A DNA stretch of 64,000 nucleotides from Actinocorallia populi (GCF_002995495.1 NZ_PVZV01000004.1:496001-560000); one strand, 5' to 3'; positions 1 to 8,764 are shown, numbered from the stretch's first letter. Made by a program: numbers and translations. Notes: a model not told the origin generated them from the letters alone.

Positions 1-478
1 GTTCGCCGAGTTCGAGGAGAAGATCGAGGCGATCTTCCAGAGCGCCCCGGTGAACGCGATGGCGTTGTGCCAGTACGACACCCGCTGGTTCGGCCGCCGC
101 TCCCTGGAGTACCTCCTGGGCGTGCACGGGAGCGGCAACGTGCGGGCCGACGACGTCTACGACGACGGCGTCCTGCGCATCTCCCCGCTCTTCCTGCCGC
201 CGGGCCTGTCCCTGCACGGCGCGGTCGAGGAGTCGACGTTCGCGGCGCTGGCCGCGGCGATGAAGCGGCTCGGCGAGCACACCGACCTGCTCTGCCTCGA
301 TCTGGCGGAGGTCGACTTCTGCGACATGGCGGGGCTGCGCGTGATGCTCGACGCCCGCACGTCCGAGGAGGGCGGGCAACGCCAGTTGATGCTCCGGGAG
401 GTACCCGAGCCGGTCGCGGAACTGATCCATGCGGCAGGGTGGGGGGAGATGCCGGGAATCCACGTGGAGGAGGCCTAG
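1..478 (+). CDS. MEDS-STAS sensor/anti-anti-sigma-like protein (5' end outside window)
   Basis: The reading frame is open from base 2, so the visible 158 codons are the C-terminal part of a longer gene. The first residues (…APVNAMALCQYDTRWF) match the end of a MEDS sensory domain, the fold also found in DcmR. A STAS domain follows, with the typical core LDLAEVDFCDMAGLRVML, as in SpoIIAA/RsbV-type anti-sigma antagonists. The stop is 3 nt before the next gene, which carries MEDS plus an anti-sigma-type ATPase, so the two look like a partner-switching pair. The internal GTG at 50 is not the true start, because the MEDS signature runs upstream of it. Confidence 0.8.
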   Translation, partial: FAEFEEKIEAIFQSAPVNAMALCQYDTRWFGRRSLEYLLGVHGSGNVRADDVYDDGVLRISPLFLPPGLSLHGAVEESTFAALAAAMKRLGEHTDLLCLDLAEVDFCDMAGLRVMLDARTSEEGGQRQLMLREVPEPVAELIHAAGWGEMPGIHVEEA

Positions 479-481
479 CCG

Positions 482-1384
482 GTGCCCGCTGTCCGGAACG
501 ACCAGAGGTCTCTGGTCCACCGTCATTTCTCCTACCGGGAGGAGGCGGAGTTCCTGACGGCGGGCGGCGCGTTCTTCGGGTCGGCCGGGCACGGCACCCG
601 TCTCGTCGCGGTGGCCTCGCCGCGCAGGCTCGACGCGTTGCGCGAGGTCGTCACCGGGGAGCTGGAATGCCACCGCGCGGACGACTGGTTCGGCACTCCG
701 CCGCGCGCGCTGGCCGCGCTGATGACCGAGGGCCGGGAGCGCTGGTGGCGCGACGGCACCGCCAGCATCCTGGTGGAGCAGCGGTGGGTGGGTCGCTCCC
801 GGCGGGAACTGCGCGAATGGAAGAGGTACGAGGCACTGCTCAACGTGGTGCTGGCCGGCACCCCCACCCGGATGCTCTGCGCCTTCGACGCCGAGCGCGT
901 CCCTGCCGACGTCCTGCGCGCGGCGCCCCGCACCCATCAGGGCGAGGACTACACCGATCCCGCCGCGTTCGTCGCCGAGTGCGACGCCTCCCCCCTGCCC
1001 GTCCCCCGCGACCCGGTCGCCGTGCGGCACTTCCGCCGCGGCGACCTGACGTCCCTGCGCGCGTTCGCCGACCAGCACGCCCGCGCCCTGGGCCTGCGCC
1101 GCACGATGCCGATGCTCCTGTCGGTCAACGAGGTGGCCACCAACATCCTCAAGCACGGCGGCGGCGAGGGCGTCCTGTGCGTCTGGTCCGACGGCGCCTC
1201 GGTGGTCTGCGACCTGATCGACCCGGCCTTCGTCCTGGCCGACCCGTTCCTCGGCTTCATCCCCCCGCGTGCGGACCGCACGGGCGAGGCGGGCATGTGG
1301 GCGGTCCGCCAGCTGTGCGACCTGGTCGAGATCCGCTCGGGCCGCGACGGCACCGTCTTCCGCCTCCACGTGCACCTCGCCTGA
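482..1384 (+). CDS. MEDS domain plus anti-sigma-type ATP-binding protein
   Basis: This 300-residue protein has an N-terminal MEDS domain (about residues 10-150, with HRHFSYREEAEFL) and a C-terminal HATPase_c_2 domain (about 180-298). The N box is NEVATNILKHG around residues 216-226. A late GMWAVRQLCDLVEI segment resembles the G-box region of RsbW/SpoIIAB-type serine kinases. The GTG start lies 3 nt after the upstream MEDS-STAS stop, implying co-transcription. The likely role is a cytoplasmic switch controlling a sigma factor or anti-anti-sigma protein in response to a ligand or redox cue. The cue itself cannot be read from sequence. Confidence 0.85.
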   Translation: MPAVRNDQRSLVHRHFSYREEAEFLTAGGAFFGSAGHGTRLVAVASPRRLDALREVVTGELECHRADDWFGTPPRALAALMTEGRERWWRDGTASILVEQRWVGRSRRELREWKRYEALLNVVLAGTPTRMLCAFDAERVPADVLRAAPRTHQGEDYTDPAAFVAECDASPLPVPRDPVAVRHFRRGDLTSLRAFADQHARALGLRRTMPMLLSVNEVATNILKHGGGEGVLCVWSDGASVVCDLIDPAFVLADPFLGFIPPRADRTGEAGMWAVRQLCDLVEIRSGRDGTVFRLHVHLA

Positions 1385-1540
1385 CCGGCCGCCGCGGTGT
1401 TAAGGAGTGTCACTGAAAGGGTAGGTCTGTTGCCGATAGCGGCATGGTGGGAGATAAGACCCATTCATGGTCTGTTTGGCGGGTAGTGGTGTTGTCAGCC
1501 GGCCGGGCCGTCGGCGGCCGGGTGACGAAGGGGGCTCCGC

Positions 1541-3370
1541 GTGCTCGACACCGATCCGCCGTTCCGGCCGGTCCGCCGGTGGGAGGGGTACCCGCCGCTG
1601 GAGGACCTCGGCCTCATCGGGGACGGCACGACGGCGGCGCTGGTCGGCCTGGACGGGTCGATCCCGTGGTTGTGCCTGCCCCGGTTCGACGGGGAGCCGC
1701 TGCTGTGCGGCCTGCTGGACCACGAACGGGGCGGGCATTTCACGCTGACGGCGGAGGACCTGCGCGAGGCGCGGCAGTACTACGAGCCGGACACAGCGGT
1801 GCTGGTGACCGAGCTGCGCAGCTCGACCGGGCTGGTGCGGATCACCGACGCGCTGGTCCTGCACGCCGGCGCCGACCTCAGCGACGACGCGGGCGCGAGC
1901 CGGGGCGAGCTCGTCCGCTCCGCGCGGGTCCTGGACGGGACCGTCCGCCTGCGGGCGGAGCTGGCGCCCCGCGGCGGCGCCCGGGTCCGGGATCTGGGCA
2001 GCGGTCTGGAGGTACTGGCCTCCCGGCGGCCGGAGCTGCGGCTGCACCTGCGCTCCGACCGCCCGCTGACCGGCCTGCGCACCGCCCACGACCTGGAGCG
2101 GGGCGACCGCCTCGACCTGGTGCTGGCCTGGGGCCGCGTTCACCGCCACCACCGGTTCGATCCGGAGGCGCTGCTGGCGGACACCGCCGCGGCGTGGCGG
2201 CGCTGGATGCGCAGGTTCCATTACGACGGCCCGGAGGAGCCGCTGGTCCGGCGCTCCGCGATCACCTTGAAGCTGTGCGACGACTGGGCCAACGGGTCGA
2301 TGGTCGCGGCGCCCACGTCCTCGCTGCCCGCGCCGGTCGGCGGGGTCCGCAACTGGGACTACCGCTACGCCTGGATCCGGGACGCCGCCTACGCCGTGTT
2401 CGCGCTGCGCCGCGTCGGCTTCGCGGGGGAGGCCGACGGCTTCCTCGGCTGGGTCCTCGACTCCTTCGAACGGAGCCGCCGGCCGCGGATCATGTACAGC
2501 CTCTGCGGAGATCCCGTGCCCGAGGAGGTCCAGGACGCCGAACTGGCGGGCTACCGCGGCTCCGCCCCGGTGCGGTGGGGCAACGGCGCGGCCGACCAGC
2601 GCCAGCACGACGTGTACGGCGAGGTGCTGGACTGCGCCTACCAGTGGCTGCGCTCGGGCGGTGAACTGCAGCCGGGGCTGTGGTCCGGCCTGGCGGAGCT
2701 GGCCGGGACCGCCGCGACCGCGTGGCGGCAGCCGGACCAGGGCATCTGGGAGGTACGCGACGAAGGACGGGTCTTCACCTACTCGGCGGGGATGTGCCAG
2801 GTGGCCCTGGACCGGGCCGCGACGATCGGCGAACGGTGCGGACTCCCCGGGCCGGTCGCCTCCTGGCGCGCCACGGCCGACGAGCTGCGGCGGCTCATCG
2901 TGGACGAGGCGTGGAACGAGGAGCTCCAGAGCCTGAGCGAGCACCTCGACGGCCGCGGAGGGCTGGACGCGAGCCTGCTGGCGCTTCCGCTGCGGAAGAT
3001 CGTCCCGGCCGGCCACCCCCGGATGGCGGCCACCACCGCGGCCATCGCCGAACGCCTGTCCGCCGGCGACGGCCTGCTCCACCGCTACCTGCACGACCGG
3101 TCGCCCGACGGCCTGCCCGGCGACGAGGGCGCCTTCGTCCTGTGCAGCTTCTGGCTGGTCGACAACCTGGTCATGCAGGGCCGTGCCGAGCAGGCCGGGG
3201 AGCTGTACGCCTCCCTGTGCGCCCGCGCGTCCCCGCTCGGCCTGCTGCCGGAGCAGATCGACCCGTCGACGGGCACGTTCATGGGCAACTTCCCCCAGGC
3301 CTTCAGCCACATCGGAGTCATCTCCAGCGGGGTCAACCTCGCACGAGCGGAAACGGGGGAAACGAAATGA
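1541..3370 (+). CDS. Glycoside hydrolase family 15 protein (glucoamylase/trehalase type)
   Basis: A 609-residue cytoplasmic protein of the bacterial GH15 family, which splits alpha-glucosidic bonds in trehalose or glucans with inversion and releases free glucose. The N-terminal beta-sandwich begins with YPPLEDLGLIGDGTTAALV, typical of this family. The (alpha/alpha)6 catalytic domain carries NWDYRYAWIRDA at about residue 271, and the C-terminus has the family-type FPQAFSHIGVI. Length is normal. No signal peptide is seen. The GTG start has GACGAAGGGGG upstream. Its stop overlaps the next start (ATGA), so it is translationally coupled to the G6PDH-like gene. Trehalose versus maltose/dextrin specificity cannot be decided here. 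Confidence 0.92.
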   Translation: MLDTDPPFRPVRRWEGYPPLEDLGLIGDGTTAALVGLDGSIPWLCLPRFDGEPLLCGLLDHERGGHFTLTAEDLREARQYYEPDTAVLVTELRSSTGLVRITDALVLHAGADLSDDAGASRGELVRSARVLDGTVRLRAELAPRGGARVRDLGSGLEVLASRRPELRLHLRSDRPLTGLRTAHDLERGDRLDLVLAWGRVHRHHRFDPEALLADTAAAWRRWMRRFHYDGPEEPLVRRSAITLKLCDDWANGSMVAAPTSSLPAPVGGVRNWDYRYAWIRDAAYAVFALRRVGFAGEADGFLGWVLDSFERSRRPRIMYSLCGDPVPEEVQDAELAGYRGSAPVRWGNGAADQRQHDVYGEVLDCAYQWLRSGGELQPGLWSGLAELAGTAATAWRQPDQGIWEVRDEGRVFTYSAGMCQVALDRAATIGERCGLPGPVASWRATADELRRLIVDEAWNEELQSLSEHLDGRGGLDASLLALPLRKIVPAGHPRMAATTAAIAERLSAGDGLLHRYLHDRSPDGLPGDEGAFVLCSFWLVDNLVMQGRAEQAGELYASLCARASPLGLLPEQIDPSTGTFMGNFPQAFSHIGVISSGVNLARAETGETK

Positions 3371-4761
3371 TCAACAGGCTCGTCGTCTTCGGCGCGACAA
3401 GCGACCTCAACGCGCGCTACCTGCTGCCGGCGCTGGCCGCCCTGCGCGCGGCCGGCCGGCTCGACGACCGGTTCGAGCTGACGTGCACCGGCCGTAAGGA
3501 CTGGAGCGACGACCGGTACCGGCAGTGGGCGGCCGACCGGCTCGATCGGCACGCCGCCGCCTCGCCCGCCGAGGCCAGGAAGGCCGTCGCCGACCGCGTG
3601 CGCTACCGCAGGGCCGACGCCACCGACGCCGCCGACGTCGCGTCGGTCATCGCCGGAGACGGGCCCGTCGCCGTCTACCTCGCCCTCCCGCCGGGCGTCT
3701 TCGCCGCCGCGGTCACCGCCCTGCACCGGGCGGGGCTGCCGCAGGGGAGCCGGATCATCCTGGAGAAGCCGTTCGGCGAGGACCTGCGCAGCGCGGTGGA
3801 GCTGAACCGCCTGCTGTCCGCCGTCGTGCCGGAGCAGGCCGTGTTCCGCGTCGACCACTTCCTGGCCATGACGACCGTCCAGAACGTGCTCGGCGTCCGG
3901 CTGGCCAACCGCGTCCTGGAACCCATCTGGAACAGCGCGCAGATCTCCGAGGTGGAGATCGTCTGGAACGAGACCCTGGCGCTGGAGGACAGGGCGGGCT
4001 ACTACGACGGCACCGGGGCGCTCAAGGACATGGTGCAGAACCACCTGCTCCAGGTGTTGTGCCTGGTGGCCATGGAGCCGCCGCTCAGCCTCGGCGAACG
4101 CGACTTCCGCGACCGCAAGGTCGACGTGCTGCGCTCGATCCGCCCTCTCACGGAAGACGACGTCGTACGCCACACCCGCCGCGCGCGTTATCTGGCCGGC
4201 CGCATCGGGGACCGCGAGATCCCCGCCTACACCGACGAGGAGGGCGTGGATCCCGAGCGCGGCACCGAGACGTTCGCCGAGGTGGAGCTGCGGCTGGAGA
4301 GCTGGCGCTGGTCCGGCACCACCTTCCGCCTCCGCACCGGCAAGGCGATCGAGGACGACCGGAAGGAGATCGCGGTGCGCTTCAAGCCCGTGCCCGGCCT
4401 GCCTTTCGGCGACACGGTGCAGGCGGCCCCCAACGTGCTCCGCTTCGGCCTCGAGCCGCAGGACGTGTCCCTGTCCCTGACCGGCCTGGGCGCCCAGCCG
4501 CACACCCTGGCGCCCTTGGAGCTGTCCTCCTCGCCGAGACCGCCGGCCCTCCCGGCCTACAGCCGCCTGATCCTGGACGCGCTGAACGGGGACGCCGCCC
4601 TGTCCATCCGGGCCGACGAGGCGGAGGAGGCGTGGCGGGTCGTCACTCCCGTGATCTCGGCCTGGTCCAGCGGCCTCGTGCCGCTGGAGGAGTACCCGGC
4701 GGGTTCGGCCGGTCCGCCCGTCAGGGCTTCCGGGCCAGGTCGGGGTGGGCCCGGCCGGTGA
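3367..4761 (+). CDS. Divergent glucose-6-phosphate dehydrogenase-like oxidoreductase
   Basis: 464 residues with full-length G6PDH architecture: an N-terminal Rossmann domain (VVFGATSDLNARYLLPAL) and a large C-terminal domain with GALKDMVQNH (catalytic-type His) and FRLRTGKAIEDD. Two conserved lysines are changed. The Rossmann-loop RKL is RYL (Y18), and the substrate motif RIDHYLGKE is RVDHFLAMT (M168 where the phosphate-contacting Lys normally sits). The second glycine of the dinucleotide loop is Ser12. It starts inside the stop of the GH15 gene (ATGA), linking it to released glucose. It may act on glucose-6-phosphate weakly, or on another sugar. The last 41 bp overlap the convergent gene downstream. 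Confidence 0.85.
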   Translation: MINRLVVFGATSDLNARYLLPALAALRAAGRLDDRFELTCTGRKDWSDDRYRQWAADRLDRHAAASPAEARKAVADRVRYRRADATDAADVASVIAGDGPVAVYLALPPGVFAAAVTALHRAGLPQGSRIILEKPFGEDLRSAVELNRLLSAVVPEQAVFRVDHFLAMTTVQNVLGVRLANRVLEPIWNSAQISEVEIVWNETLALEDRAGYYDGTGALKDMVQNHLLQVLCLVAMEPPLSLGERDFRDRKVDVLRSIRPLTEDDVVRHTRRARYLAGRIGDREIPAYTDEEGVDPERGTETFAEVELRLESWRWSGTTFRLRTGKAIEDDRKEIAVRFKPVPGLPFGDTVQAAPNVLRFGLEPQDVSLSLTGLGAQPHTLAPLELSSSPRPPALPAYSRLILDALNGDAALSIRADEAEEAWRVVTPVISAWSSGLVPLEEYPAGSAGPPVRASGPGRGGPGR

Positions 4762-5782
4762 TCAGGGGCAGGTCGAGGTAGGTCTTGACGCCGGGTTCGG
4801 CGGCGCACACGTACGGGATCGAGTTGACGCAGTGCGCCGAGGCCACCACGACGCCGGGGTTGCGCGCCAGGCCCTCCTCGATGGTCCTGGCGTGCCAGCC
4901 GTGGATGGTCACGAACGCGGGCGGGTCGCCCTGCACCTCCACCTCGAACCGCTGGCCGCCCGGCCCGAGCGTCCAGGCGGGGTCGAGGTCCTCCTCGCCC
5001 ATGAGCCAGGTGGCGCCGACCCGGACCACGACCTCGTCGCCGATCACGGCGTCCCAGTGGAGCCGCTCGCCGGCGACCTGCCCCGGCTCGATCGTCCCGA
5101 AGGGGCAGTCGATCGGCGCGGTCGCCACCGCCAGTTCGAGGGTGGGCCGGATCTCGGCGTCGGCGAAGCCGAGCGCGTCCAGGCACATCCGTACGGACTG
5201 GGTGTACCCGTGGCCGATCCGCTCCAGCAGCGGGCTGTCGCGCACGTACTCGGGCGAGTGCCCGAACCCCATGACGTCGCGCAGGACCTCGGGGGTGTTG
5301 TAGTCGCGCAGGTCGCTGAACTCCTCGCCGCGCACGAAGGTCACCGCCGACGACAGCGCGGCGAACATCAACGGGTGCAGGTCGGTGGCGCCTCCGGGGT
5401 CGACGCCCGTCCCGTGGAGCGTGGCGCCGCCCTCCAGGCAGGCGTCCCGCACCCGCGCGGCGTCCTCGGGCGTGGGGTAGAACCAGTTCAGCGGGGTGAC
5501 GACGTTCTTGCCCGAGCGCAGCAGCGCGGCGATCTCCCTGGTGCGGGAGAACGCGGGCGCGTAGATCACCGCGTCGGCCTCCATCGCCAGGATCTCCTCG
5601 ACGCTGCCGGTCGCGATCACCCCGATCGGCTCGGTCCCGATGATCTCGCCCACGTCCCGGCCCTGCTTGTCCGCCGAATGCACCCAGCAGCCGACCAGTT
5701 CGAGCTCCGGGTGCTTCAGGATCATCTCGATGGCGGCCCTGCCGACGCCGCCGGTCGCCCACTGGATGACACGCAAGGTCAA
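4721..5782 (-). CDS. NAD(P)-dependent dehydrogenase, dihydrodipicolinate reductase/2,4-diaminopentanoate dehydrogenase family
   Basis: 353 residues from a TTG start preceded by GGAGGAGG at 5 nt spacing. The longer upstream frame has no supporting signal. The N-terminus LRVIQWATGGVGRAAIEMIL is a Rossmann fold of the DapB_N type; the rest matches the 2,4-diaminopentanoate dehydrogenase C-terminal family. Members are common in actinomycete steroid and terpenoid catabolic neighbourhoods, although substrates are mostly undefined. It is divergent from a sugar porter, with a KstR-like operator between them. Its 3' end overlaps the convergent G6PDH-like gene by 41 bp. Confidence 0.8.
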   Translation of the reverse strand: MTLRVIQWATGGVGRAAIEMILKHPELELVGCWVHSADKQGRDVGEIIGTEPIGVIATGSVEEILAMEADAVIYAPAFSRTREIAALLRSGKNVVTPLNWFYPTPEDAARVRDACLEGGATLHGTGVDPGGATDLHPLMFAALSSAVTFVRGEEFSDLRDYNTPEVLRDVMGFGHSPEYVRDSPLLERIGHGYTQSVRMCLDALGFADAEIRPTLELAVATAPIDCPFGTIEPGQVAGERLHWDAVIGDEVVVRVGATWLMGEEDLDPAWTLGPGGQRFEVEVQGDPPAFVTIHGWHARTIEEGLARNPGVVVASAHCVNSIPYVCAAEPGVKTYLDLPLITGRAHPDLARKP

Positions 5783-5871
5783 CGGATCCTCCTCCGCAGC
5801 ACGGCCGCCGGCCGAAATCCGGCCGCGCCCGCACACCCTATTCCGGCAAGCGGTCCACTTCCAGACTTTTC

Positions 5872-5885
5872 TAGAACACGTTCTA
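5872..5885. promoter_or_regulatory. KstR-like palindromic operator
   Basis: TAGAACACGTTCTA, inside a 16-bp perfect inverted repeat (5871-5886), fits the TNNAACNNGTTNNA consensus known for KstR, the TetR-family repressor of cholesterol catabolism in mycobacteria and rhodococci. It lies about 90 bp upstream of the minus-strand dehydrogenase and 111 bp upstream of the plus-strand porter, so it could control both. The match is seen directly; regulation by a KstR homologue is inferred. Confidence 0.6.
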
Positions 5886-5996
5886 GTGAAGGACGGGGCC
5901 GCTGTTTTCGAACGATCACGCAGGGTAGTTGAACCCTGGGTGCCGGGACGGGCGCGGGGCCGCGGCCGGTGGCGGGCCCGCCGGAGAGGACACGAC

Positions 5997-7397
5997 ATGG
6001 CGGACGCCCCTGGGGCGCCGGACGGGCCGCCGGAGGTCCCGGCGGCGGACGAGCGCAGGATCCGGTTCTGGGCCGTCCTGATCGCGGTCGGCGGCTTCCT
6101 GTTCGGGTTCGACACCGGTGTCATCTCGGGCGCGCTGCTGTTCATCAAGACCGAGTTCCGGCTGAACGCCTTCGAGCAGGGCAGCGTGGTCAGCGTGCTG
6201 GTCCTGGGGGCGATGGCGGGCTCGCTGGCGGCCGGCCGGATCGCCGACCGGATCGGCCGCAGGAGGCTCGTCGGGCTGGAGGGCCTGGTGTTCCTCGCCG
6301 GAACGCTGATCGCCGTCCTGTCCGCCGACTACCTGACGCTGATGGCGGCCCGGCTGGTGCTCGGCCTGGCCGTGGGGGCGGCCTCGGCGACGGTGCCGCC
6401 CTACCTCTCGGAGATCTCCCCGAAGGAGATCAGGGGCCGGCTGCTCTCCCTCAACCAGCTCATGATCACCGTGGGCATCCTGGCCGCCTACGTGATCAAC
6501 CTGGTGTTCTCGGGCTCGGGGAACTGGCGGGCGATGATCGGCGCCGGCGCGGTCCCCGCGCTGCTGATGGTCGCCTCCTCGCTGTGGATCCTGCCCGAGT
6601 CGCCGGCCTGGCTCGCCGCCCGCGGCGGGGCCGGCGGGCCGCGCCGCCTCCACGGCCGTCCCGGCGGCGGCGCGACGGTCGAGCGCGTCGTCGCGCTGCG
6701 CGAGGAGGAGCGGCGGGAGGAGACCCGGCAGGACCGGAACCTGCGCACGGGGTGGGGCGTCCTGCTGGACCGGGCGGTCAGGCCCGCCCTGGTCGTCGGG
6801 CTCGTGCTGGCGGCCGCCCAGCAGTTCGGCGGGATCAACACGATCATCTACTACGCGCCGACCATCATCGAGCAGACCGGGCTGACCGCCTCCAACGCCA
6901 TCTTCTACTCGATCGCCATCGGGGTCATCAACCTGGCGGCGACCCTGGTGGCACTCCGGCTGATCGACCGGGCCGGCCGCCGGGCCCTGCTGCTCTTCTC
7001 CTTCGCGGTGATGACGGCCACCATGGGCCTGCTCGGCCTCTCCCTGGTGCTCGGCTGGCACCCGGTGGTGACGCTGGTCTTCATGGTGATGTACATCTCC
7101 GGGTACGCGGTCGGGGTGGGACCCGTGTTCTGGACGCTGATCGGCGAGGTCTTCCCGCCCCAGGCGAGCGCGGTCGGAGCGGGCGTCTCCACGGCCGTGA
7201 ACTGGACGTCGAACTTCGCCGTGACCCTGGTGTTCCTCTCGGTGGTCCAGGCCATCGGCGAGGGCCAGACCTTCTGGATCTTCGCCGTCGTCTCAGGACT
7301 CGCCCTGCTGTTCTCCGCCAGGTTCGTCCCCGAGACCAAGGACCGCGATTTCCCCGCCATCGACAGCGACCTCCGAACCCGCTTCGGCCGCCCCTAG
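5997..7397 (+). CDS. MFS sugar porter (GLUT/XylE-type)
   Basis: 466 residues with about 12 membrane segments and the hallmarks of the sugar porter family: GGFLFGFDTGVISGALL in TM1, DRIGRRRLVG in the loop after TM2, PESPAW before the central loop, QQFGGINTIIYYAPTI in TM7, and a final VPETKDRD. It probably imports a hexose, pentose or inositol by proton symport. The ATG at 5997 is chosen because GGAGAGGA precedes it and the upstream frame is not protein-like. It is divergent from the dehydrogenase across the KstR-like operator, which suggests one shared regulon. Confidence 0.9.
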   Translation: MADAPGAPDGPPEVPAADERRIRFWAVLIAVGGFLFGFDTGVISGALLFIKTEFRLNAFEQGSVVSVLVLGAMAGSLAAGRIADRIGRRRLVGLEGLVFLAGTLIAVLSADYLTLMAARLVLGLAVGAASATVPPYLSEISPKEIRGRLLSLNQLMITVGILAAYVINLVFSGSGNWRAMIGAGAVPALLMVASSLWILPESPAWLAARGGAGGPRRLHGRPGGGATVERVVALREEERREETRQDRNLRTGWGVLLDRAVRPALVVGLVLAAAQQFGGINTIIYYAPTIIEQTGLTASNAIFYSIAIGVINLAATLVALRLIDRAGRRALLLFSFAVMTATMGLLGLSLVLGWHPVVTLVFMVMYISGYAVGVGPVFWTLIGEVFPPQASAVGAGVSTAVNWTSNFAVTLVFLSVVQAIGEGQTFWIFAVVSGLALLFSARFVPETKDRDFPAIDSDLRTRFGRP

Positions 7398-7469
7398 CCG
7401 ACCCCCCCGCCCGCCCTGTCCCCCAGGACGCGTCGCCGACGCCGCCCGCCGAGGACGCCCCCGGCCACC

Positions 7470-7631
7470 ACCGCCGACGCGCGCAAAGTCGCCTGCCACG
7501 AGCTGGGCCATACCGTCGGGTTGCGGCACAATTCCAGCAAGGGCACCTGCATGTACCAGGCTCCCGCCGCGGCCGACTCCGCCACCCTGACGTCGACCGA
7601 ACGGTCCGAGATCAACGGGAACTACTCGTGA
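7470..7631 (+). pseudogene. C-terminal remnant of a zinc metallopeptidase (HExxHxxGxxH)
   Basis: The frame reading TTADARKVACHELGHTVGLRHN contains the complete HELGHTVGLRH zinc motif of matrixin-like (metzincin) peptidases, ending NGNYS with TGA at 7629-7631. No start codon or N-terminal domain is found. The sequence before about 7465 is unlike protein, so only about 50 C-terminal codons survive. The stop overlaps the GTG start of the following lipoprotein gene (GTGA), so an intact ancestor may have been coupled to it. Confidence 0.6.
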
Positions 7632-8308
7632 GAAGTCTCATCGCCGTCGCCCTCGTGCTGGCCCTTGCCAGCTGCGCGTCCTCTACTCCGGTACGGACCG
7701 CGCCCGCGCCCGCGTCGCCGGTGCTCTCCGATCTGGACGTTCCGCGTCCTGCCGCGATCGAGTTCTTCTCCCGCTGCCGCGTCTCGGGCGCGATCGAGGC
7801 GGATCTGCACGAGACCCTCAAGGGGGCCGTCCGCGACTCGACCGCCGTGATGATCGCCGCGGTGGCGGGGGAGGAGCCGGGTCGTGACATCGTCGGCGAG
7901 GTCCCGTCCGACGTCGTCCGGCTCTCCGCCTACCGGCTGAAGATCGATGAAGTCCTCTGGGGCGAACTGCCCTCCGAGCACCGCCGGGAACTCGTCATCG
8001 AGTTCGTCGGCGCGCCCGAAGGGACTTCCTTCCCCGAGGGCAAGGCCATCTGGTTCCTCCACCGCAAGGGCGATCCGACCCGGCACCTGCCGGACCCGCC
8101 GCCCGTCGATCCCGCCGAACGCGGCTTCTACCGGGTTCTCTCGTCCCAGGGCCTCTACCTTCAGGGCACGGACGGTGTCGTCGCGCCGCTCGCCGAACGC
8201 CACTCCGACGCCGGCTCCCCGCGTGGCCGTACCGACGGTGCGGCGGCCGAGGGCGAGAAGTCCACCAAGCTCAGCGAACTCGCCACCAGGATCAAGAAGA
8301 CCGGCTGA
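7628..8308 (+). CDS. Predicted secreted lipoprotein of unknown function
   Basis: 226 residues from GTG, beginning MRSLIAVALVLALASC. This is a short type II signal peptide with lipobox LASC, so the mature protein should be lipid-anchored outside the membrane. The body is about 150 residues with no recognised catalytic motif, and a charged C-terminal tail (EKSTKLSELATRIKKTG). The start overlaps the stop of the metallopeptidase remnant, so it may once have been the partner or exported inhibitor of that enzyme. That pairing is inference. Function is not recognised. Confidence 0.7.
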   Translation: MRSLIAVALVLALASCASSTPVRTAPAPASPVLSDLDVPRPAAIEFFSRCRVSGAIEADLHETLKGAVRDSTAVMIAAVAGEEPGRDIVGEVPSDVVRLSAYRLKIDEVLWGELPSEHRRELVIEFVGAPEGTSFPEGKAIWFLHRKGDPTRHLPDPPPVDPAERGFYRVLSSQGLYLQGTDGVVAPLAERHSDAGSPRGRTDGAAAEGEKSTKLSELATRIKKTG

Positions 8309-8347
8309 GGTCGCACGCACCCATGGTCGGCGGGTTCCGAAGAAGGC

Positions 8348-8689
8348 TCAGCGCGTCGGCTGGTTCAAGTTCGCTGTCGCCCACGTGCAGATTGCGGCCA
8401 AAGGCTCCTGGAGGGTCTTGCCGAGAGCGGTCAGGGAGTATTCGATGTGTTGTGGCGTGCTCTCCTTGAGGACTTCACGTCGCACCAGGCCGTCCGTCTC
8501 CATACCGCGCAACGTCTCCGTCAGCATCTTCTGAGTGATGCCGGGAATCCGTCGGCGCAGCTCCGAATGGCGTTGCGGCCCCGCCAGGAGCCCGTAGATG
8601 AGCAGGATCCGCCACTTCGAACCCAACCGTTCCAGGGCTTGGCGCGTGGAGCATGTCTCCTCGAGAACATCCGGTATCACCAGTGACAT
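8348..8689 (-). CDS. HxlR-family transcriptional regulator
   Basis: 113 residues forming one winged helix: an N-terminal Cys (EETCSTRQAL) as in many HxlR sensors, then LGSKWRILLIYGLLAGPQRHSELRRRIPGITQKMLTETLR, which is the family signature split around the recognition helix, and LTALGKTL in the wing. ATG at 8689 is preceded by GGGGAGA. It is divergent from a hydrolase gene, with a perfect inverted repeat between them. It probably represses that hydrolase in response to electrophiles or aromatic compounds. The inducer is unknown. Confidence 0.88.
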   Translation of the reverse strand: MSLVIPDVLEETCSTRQALERLGSKWRILLIYGLLAGPQRHSELRRRIPGITQKMLTETLRGMETDGLVRREVLKESTPQHIEYSLTALGKTLQEPLAAICTWATANLNQPTR

Positions 8690-8709
8690 GAGATCTCCCC
8701 GCGTTGAAG

Positions 8710-8725
8710 GGCACTTGAAAGTGCC
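8710..8725. promoter_or_regulatory. Probable HxlR operator
   Basis: GGCACTTGAAAGTGCC is a perfect 7-bp inverted repeat with a 2-bp centre. It sits 21 bp upstream of the HxlR start and 40 bp upstream of the divergent leader ORF. This is the expected place for autoregulation and repression of the hydrolase. Confidence 0.55.
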
Positions 8726-8764
8726 TTCTTTTCGATTGGGAACGGGCGGTCTAGCGTCCCTTTC

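Noticed and set aside
1395-1430. Sigma-B-like promoter (GTT…GGGTAG) before the GH15 gene
   Set aside because: The -35 element and spacing do not fit well, and only one weak match is present.
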